This document shows positions 55,563 through 64,000 of a stretch of DNA of 64,000 bases, piece by piece. The stretch covers positions 2,108,001-2,172,000 of the forward strand of contig OZ345362.1 in the NCBI GenBank assembly GCA_977006965.1. The letters run 5' to 3'. The DNA is from Phymatolithon calcareum. Its lineage: Eukaryota > Rhodophyta > Florideophyceae > Hapalidiales. A program made the position numbers and the translations under genes. The stretch's first letter is position 1, and each line of letters starts with the position of its first letter. The notes below the pieces were generated by a model. That model was not told the DNA's origin. It searched no databases and saw nothing but the letters and a program-made list of their open reading frames with translations.

Positions 55563-58391
55563 TCAGCTATCCTGATCAAAATTCTGCTCATCGATGCTCA
55601 ACAACTGAAACGAGTTACTCGCCAGCAAATTGACCCGATTACCATTCGGGGTCAAGCGAGCCCCACTGTTGCCACTCGCCGGCGAATCAAACTCTCCGTT
55701 CCCTAACGAACCAGTACCAAGTCTCCTTCCCTTCTTTCGCCGTCGTCGCACATCCGTCATCTGCACATGTACCCCATCTACGCTCACCGTCTCAATAATC
55801 CTTTGCTTGGGCGTCTCCAGCGACATCTGGCAGGGCGGGCGAGGGTCAAACGTTGAACTCGCCGTAACCGCCGACACTTCCACAGCACTTTGGTTGATCC
55901 TGGCCCCGCTCAGCGCCGTCCACATCACCCAATGTGTACCCAGGAGAAAACCTACAAGTGCGACAAGGGCTCCCAGAAGCATGTCGCGACGAAAGGCGGA
56001 CGCACGCATTTGCTGCAATGCCGCCTCGACGCCGGCGCCCAGACTAGCCACACGAGCCTGCGCAACAGCGCCAGCCTCCTGCCCCTTCGCCGCCTCACTT
56101 TGCACGGATGCGAGCGCGGCTGCGTATCGCGCAAGATGTGTATCAATGTATTGATTCGTAAGGCTTTGATTCAGCTCGAGGAGACGTATCATGCGCGCAA
56201 CCTGTCTGAAAATGTTGTCATCCCCGGACAAAGGTGACAGTGTTTCCTCGCGGACAGCATTGAGCAAAATTTGATCATCAGTGCTCAATTCACCCTTCGC
56301 TTTGCCGGTTTCGTCTTCTCCTTTCGTTGGTCTCGGAGCACCCTTTTTATCCGTTTGAAACCCTGTTTCCTTTGCCGGTTGACCATTTACGAACGCCGCC
56401 GCTTTCTTCATCATTGCTTCGATCCCAGTGATATCCGTCGCATGCACTCTCTTCGGCTTTTCCACAGGACCAGTATCTCCAGAAACTTCAGATTGAGAAG
56501 CGCCCTTGTGCTGCGCACTAAAAGAGATTTCGTCAGTCTTTGCACTACCAGCTTGTTTTCCTTCCAATCCATCCTTCAGATCAGCGATAAGATTTTTTCC
56601 AAATGCTCGAAATATCGATATCGGACAATAGTATTCATGGCCCTGCTTCCCTGCATAGACAACACGCAGAAATCGAGAAACCTTTCGTCGCGCAGGTCCC
56701 GAGATATGAAACGTTTGCAGAGAACGATCATTCGCAAAGTCAAACACTCCCAAGACACTCCATTTTTTCGGTGGATATTTCTCCGCACGAAACACAGCAA
56801 ATTTGAGTGCCGACGATGAGTAATGCTCGTAATTTGCAGTTTGCACGCTTTTTAAAATCACATATTCACTCAATTCGATGTCGACCCAACGTGAGCCGCC
56901 AATTCCGTCCCCGACGCAAGGCACAAGCATGTACTTGTCAGCGTCATCATTAATGATGTTTTTCGCGCCGACAGCATTAGCAGAAGCGGCAAGGACTTGC
57001 GCCCCTGCAACTTGGGATGCAAAATTAAAAGACTTTTTGCTCACTTTGCTGAAACTGGCGTCGGCAGACTCGAGTGCAAAATTGTCCACCTCGTCTGGCT
57101 TTTCGCGCCGTTTCTGGGATGACTTCAATTGCCTATTTTCGTTCGTCTTCGAATCGGGTGTCTCACTAGTCGGTGCAGTGATGAATGACGGTTTTTCGCT
57201 TGGAGCAATTTGCGCTTCGCAATCGCCCACACATGCACGAATTGAAGCGTTTGACGAGACGGATTCGCTGGTATATTGCTCTGGGGTTGCAGCGCATGGC
57301 GTAGGTGAAGGATCACGCACGATTCCCACCTGCTTCCCTAAATTTCGCAAGCGTTGAAGCGGAGCTTTTAGGTCTTCTGTTTCGCCTTGCGAGGGCAAAT
57401 CAGAATCTTCGTTCGGTACTGTTTTCGCAGGCCTGCCTCCTCCATCGCCCATCTCGTTTTCTTTCACTTTCGCTGATTTGTCAGTCGCAAGGACATAGGC
57501 ATCATAGTACTGATCTTCTGAATCGGTTGGAGGGCTACTTGAAGGGGCTTTTCTGTGGTCTTCGCCGGGTACGGCAATCCCGTCAGAAGATGTGACGGTC
57601 TCGTCAGCATTCTTCCTCTTCGGGAGATCAGTGGCGCCTTCTCGAGCTTGCAAAGTTGACAACGGAATTGATTGCACATTTTGCGGGATGACAGGAGCCG
57701 GAATAGGAATAGCATTGCGCGGAAGCTCGTTTAAAGCTTTGCGATGGTCTCCATAATCTGTCCAATTTGCAGGGCAAGTCCTAGAAAACAGGTCTCGAAA
57801 TTTCAACTGACGCCTAGAGAGATAGAGAGCTGATTTTGAATTGCCAGACCACAGTACGTGGCTGCTCATACTCGCTCGGCGTTGGAGGTCATCGCACGCC
57901 AATGGTTCGTTTCCGCGATTACCGTTTGCACCCTGTTTTACACGCGACTCTATGTCCTGCAACTTTTTCTCCTTCCATTCTCGCAACGGTACAAAAACTT
58001 CGTCGATTTTCTTCGCCTTTTCGACAACAACCGGCACAGGGGGAGACTCTGTGGTGTCGACGAGAATGCCAAGGGAGGGCACTGCAGAAGCTATTTTCTG
58101 TCTCGTTTGTTCATCCGCTACTGTTTTCGCCGCAAAATCTTCGACGTTCGCTCCCGCGCCTGGAGCAACAGAAGAGATGACGGATGCAGGATGACTGTGG
58201 GCTTTTTCTTCCGGCTGTCTCGACGGATGTTCGATTTGAGTGTGGGGCTTGTTTTCCACGGCGTCAACGTCGGGATCCCAGGGTGAATCCGTCAGTGGCA
58301 CTGGCTTAGCGAGACGAACGTCAGGACCGACAGATTGGGCATCGCCAAGAAATACAAATAATATCAGCAGAATAAACGCATATACACGCAT
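55563..58391 (-). CDS. SUN-domain membrane protein, SLP1/SUCO (mid-SUN) type
   Basis: Single exon, 942 aa. A signal peptide (MRVYAFILLILFVFLGDAQS) precedes a long low-complexity Ser/Glu/Lys-rich region. The SUN domain occupies about 465-605: KYMLVPCVGDGIGGSRWVDI, ELSEYVILKSVQTANYEHYS, KWSVLGVFDF, SRFLRVVYAGKQGHEYYCPI and FRAFGKNLI, all characteristic of the SUN-like jelly-roll. A helical region rich in Ala/Gln (about 720-800) is followed by one membrane segment at about 804-827 (LLGALVALVGFLLGTHWVMW) and a basic C-terminal tail (RRRRKKGRRLG). The central position of the SUN domain with a C-terminal anchor matches the SLP1/Osteopotentia/mid-SUN class, which acts in the ER (folding and protection of membrane clients) rather than classical KASH-binding LINC proteins. 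Start codon and signal peptide agree. Confidence 0.8.
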   Translation of the reverse strand: MRVYAFILLILFVFLGDAQSVGPDVRLAKPVPLTDSPWDPDVDAVENKPHTQIEHPSRQPEEKAHSHPASVISSVAPGAGANVEDFAAKTVADEQTRQKIASAVPSLGILVDTTESPPVPVVVEKAKKIDEVFVPLREWKEKKLQDIESRVKQGANGNRGNEPLACDDLQRRASMSSHVLWSGNSKSALYLSRRQLKFRDLFSRTCPANWTDYGDHRKALNELPRNAIPIPAPVIPQNVQSIPLSTLQAREGATDLPKRKNADETVTSSDGIAVPGEDHRKAPSSSPPTDSEDQYYDAYVLATDKSAKVKENEMGDGGGRPAKTVPNEDSDLPSQGETEDLKAPLQRLRNLGKQVGIVRDPSPTPCAATPEQYTSESVSSNASIRACVGDCEAQIAPSEKPSFITAPTSETPDSKTNENRQLKSSQKRREKPDEVDNFALESADASFSKVSKKSFNFASQVAGAQVLAASANAVGAKNIINDDADKYMLVPCVGDGIGGSRWVDIELSEYVILKSVQTANYEHYSSSALKFAVFRAEKYPPKKWSVLGVFDFANDRSLQTFHISGPARRKVSRFLRVVYAGKQGHEYYCPISIFRAFGKNLIADLKDGLEGKQAGSAKTDEISFSAQHKGASQSEVSGDTGPVEKPKRVHATDITGIEAMMKKAAAFVNGQPAKETGFQTDKKGAPRPTKGEDETGKAKGELSTDDQILLNAVREETLSPLSGDDNIFRQVARMIRLLELNQSLTNQYIDTHLARYAAALASVQSEAAKGQEAGAVAQARVASLGAGVEAALQQMRASAFRRDMLLGALVALVGFLLGTHWVMWTALSGARINQSAVEVSAVTASSTFDPRPPCQMSLETPKQRIIETVSVDGVHVQMTDVRRRRKKGRRLGTGSLGNGEFDSPASGNSGARLTPNGNRVNLLASNSFQLLSIDEQNFDQDS

Positions 58392-59633
58392 TGAATGCGA
58401 AGGTTGACTTCCACGGCGGCATCAGAGACCGTGACGAGCGCTTTGCACGAGTTTCTTCACCGAGATGTGCCGCCACCTCTGGATGACGCAAACTCTGTCC
58501 AAGTAATGCCATTTACAGTGTAATGCATGACGTTCTATCTGACCATAACCATTTGCAAAGGCACTTTCTGGATACGAAGCGAGAAAGGTTTCGATGGGTG
58601 AGGAAGGTGGGTTGCGAATGAGCAAAACCAATAACAATTATTGTTGTTGTTTCTGGTCATTCGCATCATCATCCGTGTGCAGAAGTGGCGTTGTTTTGAC
58701 ACCATGGTCTGAATTATTTTTTTGTTTGAAGTCTACTGCCCATGCACGGCCGCACGTAACAGCAAAAGGTCTTCGAGGAGGAGGCATTAACCACCAGCCG
58801 AAGTATCATCACGAAACGCGAGTGTGGTTTTCCATGTAGTGTGAGTAAATCGGGCCAAGAGAAAAAACATTTCTACCCCTGCCCCTTTGTCCTCTACCGA
58901 CTGCAAATGAACGAAGGTTTGCGGATCTGAACCCCCCTATCTGACCAAAGACGTTGTCCTCGCGCGGCTAACGAATGAAAATCCATTGAATGAGGAGGCA
59001 TCGATATATGTGCAGTTCTCCCGAGGAGCATTTCCCTAGAACTCAGTGTTTTTGATAGTTGATTAATGCGCGGATTCCCCTGCTCGTTGTTCTCCTTACC
59101 TTCACGGTCGCAAGCAAAATCAATTGCAATAGATTGCGCTTTGTGCTGGAATGTTCCAAGCCGTAAGTTCGTGACACCCATAGAGCCTCTCATGCATTTT
59201 GCCAAAATGAACTTTTCCTCGATGTCCTTGTCTCAGTTCCAACCCCTCTATTCCACACGGAACACGATCGAGCAGTGGATGTCGGAAAGGGGCTACTGTG
59301 TTAATGCAAAGTCCGCACGGATTGACGAAAGTGCCGGTACAGTCAGGCAAGAAAAGCAGTTGAAAGAGAATAAGGCATTTAATGAGCCGCGCATGGGTCT
59401 CTGTAATAAGTAGAGAAAGAGGACGATACTATTCTAAGCACGCGGGCTTGAAAAAGAAACGCCGGGCTCCTGTACAGAAACAACGCGTAATGATCTACAG
59501 AGAGTAGCTTGCAATACAATTCGACAACACATCTTGCAATAAAATTCACTATCACAAGGATCCACCATGGAAGCAACAAAGACCAGCTTGGAGAGCTTCC
59601 TTCCCCCGCGTCAGCTGGTAGAAAGAGCCGGTC
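58392..59633. other. Intergenic between the SUN-domain and calmodulin genes
   Basis: Two divergently overlapping frames near 58.9-59.4 kb (103 aa minus, 115 aa plus) show no recognisable domain. No gene is supported. Confidence 0.4.
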
Positions 59634-60429
59634 TTACGACAGCATGCGCACAAACTCTTCGTAGTCTGCTCGGTCCAAAATTGCAAGCAACAAGGTCAGA
59701 GTCAGCATAACTAAGTTCGCGATTCTTACGCACACGCGGGTTCGGACAACGTACCAATTTCCCCATCACCGTTCGTGTCAGCTTCTCGGATCATTTGTTG
59801 AATCTGCGCCGCGCAAAAAGAACATCGAAAAGTCAGTACCACTTGCTGGGACCTTCGAGAGAGCAAGTAAACAGTTGTACCAACTTACCTCTTCATCGGT
59901 AAGATCTTCACCGAGAGACTTCATAATGCTACGAAGTTCCTCGGACGAGATTTTTCCAGAGCCGTCCTTGTCGAAGACGTTGAAAGCCTCCCTAATTTCA
60001 GCATCCTTATCAGTATTATTCATTTTGCGAGCCATGAGGGTGACAAACTCTGCAAAGTCAATGAGCCCATTGCCATCGGCATCAACTTCTGAAATCATCT
60101 GCTTCAACTCTGCTTCGGTGGGGTTCTGTCCCATGTTTCGCATCACGATACCGAGCTCAGCAACAGATATGTTCCCATCTCTGTAAAGTGAAGCGAAAAT
60201 ATGGAAATTCCCCGCGTCGTCATTGCATTTGAGGTGTTAAGGGGTTGCGGGGCAAACAAAAAGCACAACTCGAGTTAGCGTCGTTGTCGCGGCAAACAGC
60301 ACATGGGGTTCGGAGAGCTATGGACATAATGAGAGGGGAAAAAACGCACCCGTCCTTGTCAAAGAGCGAGAATGCCTCGCGAAACTCTTTGATAGTCTCC
60401 TCGGTGAGGTCGACGGATCCGCGCGGCAT
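59634..60429 (-). CDS. CAM: Calmodulin, 4 exons
   Basis: Exons 60350-60429, 59889-60180, 59755-59803 and 59634-59665 join in frame to 150 aa; all three introns have GT-AG ends (donors GTGCGT, GTAAGT, GTACGT). Four EF-hand loops are complete: [36 protein letters not shown] and [12 protein letters not shown]. The product binds four Ca2+ and activates many targets. It is one residue longer than standard 149-aa calmodulin, begins [13 protein letters not shown] instead of MADQLTEEQI, and ends EFVRMLS. The first three helices diverge more than usual ([15 protein letters not shown] is canonical), so it could be a calmodulin-like paralogue, but domain number and loop residues argue for a true calmodulin. 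Confidence 0.9.
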
Positions 60430-63400
60430 GATTCTGGCGCGGTCGGTGTAAGACGGACGAAACGTTGCGCTACGCGGAGGTGAGTTTGTAGTGTGTGTGT
60501 GTGCACGCGACGCGAAATTGAGTCGAAGTGCGACGATGTCCCTTCGTTTGCGTGTCGGAGGCGATGCTGGGCACTCTTCCTGGTTGGTGTGATGCAAAAG
60601 TGTGGTACTCTGCGCCCCAATTATGATTTTTTATGATTTGAATTTGGAGAAAATCGGATTGGACCAGATTCCTTACAAGACGTACAGGTGTACTTCAGAA
60701 AATACTGTAAGGGGCCCGGGACGCAAAGTATGGGACGCTTCCTCGGGAAAAATTTGTAATTTTTATGCAATGGCTGACAGTTGTATGATGCAAAAGGCAG
60801 ATAGGTGTCCGATAAAAAGCATAAATTTATGGCGGCCCTGGTCGTCATTGGCTTTCGCCGACGTAGATTGGACCAGGGACCGAACGCGTGGCTGAGTGGT
60901 GCTGCAGCCGCATTGGAACGACGAATCAAGAATTTAAACTTTGTGGTTCGGCTGGTGTAGATGTTTGAAATGCGGTAAATGTTGGGGGAGATTAAGAGAA
61001 AAGGGGACAGAACAACAGCTCCGCGAGTAGAGAAAATAATGCTGCTCGACTACATTTACAAAATGCAACGACGTGTAGACAAAATGGAATCCAAAAGATA
61101 ACAGAGCCGCGAGAAGTGTTCTTCAAATAATTTTTTGAGCACATATTGGATTTGTCATACCTCGCGAAGTTGCGTGGAGCGAAATGCAGAGACGCACAAA
61201 GATTTCTTAAGAATGAGCAGCATTGTTGCCGAATAAACGACAATGGAAAAATACGTAGAGGAGCCTCCACTCTTTCGTGCATACTTACGAGCTCTATCGA
61301 GGAAATAGGCGCTGTACGGAATGGGAGACGTGAGAAACACAAGGAGAAGGGAAAAGAAGCTTACAGCAAAACGCGAAATTCAGTTGTCTGGTGCAGTTTG
61401 CATAATTCGCGATCATCATTTGGGATATGAAGGTAACGATCTCTTGATATCCGTACCTTCGTTTTTCGATCACGACGGCCTCAGCAAAAGCAGGGTAGAT
61501 TTTCCTCATCTGTCTACGCACAACATCTCAAGGTCGTCCCTACGTATACGACCATGCACGTCGGCAGAGAAGTCGAAATTAATAAACACTTACGGCAGTT
61601 GGAGTCATCGCGTTGAAATGACAATGAGAAACACACTCGAAACTGTGGAAGAGCGAAATTATGCAAGTTGCGGTGAGTTGCACTTGTGCCCCGCACTTAA
61701 AAATCAGCATGCCGCTGGTGTTGTCCGGGAAGCAGGCAGAGCCATACGTTTTGTTGCAGGTGGTGCCTATTTCGTGCGTTGGACAGCGAGATAGAATTTC
61801 TCTGGGGCAAAGCAACGGTGCAATACACTGCAAGATAATGTGGTCTTTCGCGGTCTAAATTCTGACAGGGACTGTACCGGGCTTGTATTAATTCAGTGCT
61901 GTGGAAAGGGATGGAGGCAACCCCAGGGACTGTATCGGTCACTACAGTGAAATCACAAATAATTGTACCAGGCTTTCGCAGCAACTGTATGTATGGAACT
62001 GCACCTAATTAAATGTTAGTTTTGCCGACGGCAGCTCCTCCCAAGTCTATAGCTTTGACAGTCCATGGATCTGCAATAGTAACAAAGCAAGACAGCATAC
62101 GAACACAGGTGCCGTTCCGATGATTCTAGGGAAAAGCGCTGTATGGTACGCAATGTGTTACCACAGCGTGTCAAGCAACGGTGGAATCGGTCTTAAGTGA
62201 CGTGACTTTCCTAATTATACCTACAAGCTGCGCTTTTTATCATGATGGAGATAGTATGATGGAATTAAGTTAGGGCATCGAGCATGTGATGGCCTCCGGT
62301 TGAAGGAAATGAACAGTGCAATACAATGTGGTAGGATAATGAAGCCGACAAGCGGATGCAGAGAAAGAGGTGTACAGAAGGTAAGTCGAAATACAACACA
62401 GGTGAGCAGAAGAATTTCGTATGCATTATCCTGGAATTTTATGCGGGGATTGGAAAGCATCATATTTTAAAGCATGTCGTGTACATCTTTTTGTACAGAG
62501 AAAGACTTCCTCTTAGTTCCTTCTGTCGATACATTTGATTGACGTAATCGAAAAAATGATGACCAAATTAAGGAAAAGAAGGGCATGGGAGGCGCATACG
62601 GGTAGTTCCACTTAAATTGTCCTCTTGGATGGGGTATTCAGGGAGGTTTTGGTGGTGAGTTGGTCCGTAATGCACTAGGGCGAATAAGCAGCGGACAATA
62701 TAGTGCAAAATGAGGCTGAGATGTGCAGTGTTTCAGAGAAGCACTGCAGCAGTGAAGGTTTGATGAGATCCGGTGGCCGGGACTGGACAGTGATGTCAGT
62801 TTGACTCGAAAAAAATGTTGGAAAGTGCTTTTGGTGGTAGATATTGAAGACGAGGAGATGTGTTGGAGATAAGCGTGACTTGGAGATGACTAAACAAACG
62901 AAGAGGAATCGCGGTGATGTCGAGCAGATTCAACAGAGGGACGGAAAGACTGTGCGACGGTACTTGATACGTTACAACGTAGAAGATGAGCAAAGCGACA
63001 CGCAAATGGATGGTGCAGTGCAATCTGCGACGCAAATGAAGGGCTTGAATTGATTCAGTGCCGTGGCGTCGGTTTGGTCAGGTTTTCTTTACACGAGGCA
63101 GGCAGGCAGGCAGGCAGGCAGACAGATGAGCGGATGAATGCAAGAGCTTTGATTCAGTATACTGAAGTACAGTAGTGTTTGTGAACATGTGTGAATTGGA
63201 AAGCAGTGGAAGGGAGTGATTTAGAGGCGGTAATTTAGTCTGTGTGCGTAAAAGAGATTGAAGTCGGACGGAAAGGAGTGAAGTAGGTGCTTCAGTATGG
63301 AGTTAATGGATTATCATGTGGAAGGTAGTCGGAATGACGCGCATGAAGTGTTAGCGAGGCTTGGGGTGATGGCGGATTTGTGGGAGATGGGACATGAACG

Positions 63401-64000
63401 GAAGAAACAAGCGCACGATTGCCTGATGAGATGCAACGGAGAGGGGAATATTGTGTTGCCAACGAAGCAGTGCAGAGGTGATAGCACAGTTCCGTTTAGT
63501 TTCGTTCCGTTTCCAATACTGTATTAAGAGAAGGTTAGAAGATGGAGAATCAATATTGGCAAGTTGCTTGAAAGCCGCTGAAGGTAGAATTGATTCGTAC
63601 TGTACAGTACAGTATTTGAATCTCACAAACCAACAGAAAGGGTGAATGGAGTTTAAAGTGCTTCACGGGCACGCTTTTGGATGTTGAGGTGAACGTAAGA
63701 GGGTGAGTGCACTCAAATGGAGGCTTGAAATGGCGTCCCAAACTTGTCAAGGTAGTACATTTTGATCACCGGACGGCGCAATTCAGAAGTTGTTCAAACA
63801 AAATGCAGTACTGCACTACAATATACTGTAGTAATTTACCAAGTGCGTTCAATTAACGTGAAGACCGTTTATGGCGAAGTGAGAAGCATGCACAAGAGCA
63901 TGTATATGATTCCTGTACACATTTTTGTGTACAGTACTGTACAGTACAAAGTTTTGTAGAAGCAGCAAGAGAGGATGCATTTTGCATTCAAGTAATTCGT
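60430..64000. other. Upstream of calmodulin, no gene recognised
   Basis: Short frames on both strands lack recognisable motifs. Simple repeats include (GGCA)n near 63094-63120 and TACAGTAC-type repeats (63599-63614 and 63928-63947), the latter next to a TGTACAC/GTGTACA hairpin at 63914-63932. A CATGGATG-like 5' region of calmodulin should start just above 60430; no TATA box is evident. Confidence 0.4.

Noticed and set aside
60245-60451. Short plus-strand frames opposite calmodulin exon 1
   Set aside because: Antisense shadows of the calmodulin exons and intron; no independent evidence.
1-64000. CRISPR arrays, bacterial operons, riboswitches, rho-independent terminators
   Set aside because: The window is clearly eukaryotic (spliced genes, LINE, hAT, calmodulin). 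I saw no direct-repeat/spacer arrays, and the hairpins found are better explained as eukaryotic repeats.

Overview
The window is a eukaryotic chromosome segment: single-exon and small-intron genes with GT-AG introns of about 60-300 bp, a C2H2 zinc finger gene, calmodulin, a SUN-domain protein and an SHAQKYF-type MYB, set among many LTR, non-LTR (LINE) and hAT elements. The best lineage clue is a tRNA-Ala(AGC) with a 19-nt insertion in its D-loop, a placement known from red algae such as Cyanidioschyzon, plus a MnmC-like FAD oxidoreductase with a transit-peptide-like N terminus. I infer a red alga with moderate confidence; the sequence does not name a species.

Layout. 1-10.4 kb: a dead Ty3/gypsy (chromovirus-type) element. 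Its coding region is split by one hAT element, and its 3' LTR is split by a LINE tail and a second hAT with a perfect 8-bp target duplication. 10.9-18.0 kb: a large inverted duplication. Two arms of roughly 2.3-2.6 kb flank a 336-bp spacer, each arm carries the same 4-exon zinc finger gene, and the left arm is interrupted by nested LINEs. 19.0-20.7 kb: an intact single-exon protein O-mannosyltransferase lacking the MIR region. 21.7-23.7 kb: remnants of a protein with HWAIW and NCQNW motifs and of an APH-type kinase. 23.9-28.5 kb: LINE insertions around a fragment of an ionotropic-glutamate-receptor-like (iGluR-like) gene. 28.8-30.5 kb: an unclassified DNA transposon with 17-bp TIRs and paired 14-bp palindromes at each end. 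30.9-35.2 kb: a truncated iGluR-like copy fused to a Ty3 fragment, then a full-length copy.

37.8-38.6 kb: a secreted Ser/Pro-rich, Cys-tailed protein. 40.8 kb: the tRNA. 42.6-44.1 kb: the FAD oxidoreductase. 44.8-45.2 kb: a MITE. 46.0-49.3 kb: a MYB gene whose 3' end is replaced by LINE sequence, and a three-exon secreted protein that splices to a mature N-terminal histidine, as in lytic polysaccharide monooxygenases (LPMOs). 49.3-54.3 kb: no supported gene, but many short TACAGTAC-type repeats. 55.6-58.4 kb: the SUN-domain ER-type protein. 59.6-60.4 kb: calmodulin, with its four exons joined here. 60.5-64 kb: no gene recognised.

The host genes form no pathway or operon. PMT, the SUN-domain protein, the LPMO-like enzyme and the secreted Ser/Pro-rich protein would all act in the secretory route or extracellular matrix. 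The left two thirds is a nested transposon graveyard, and many insertions can be ordered by their target duplications.
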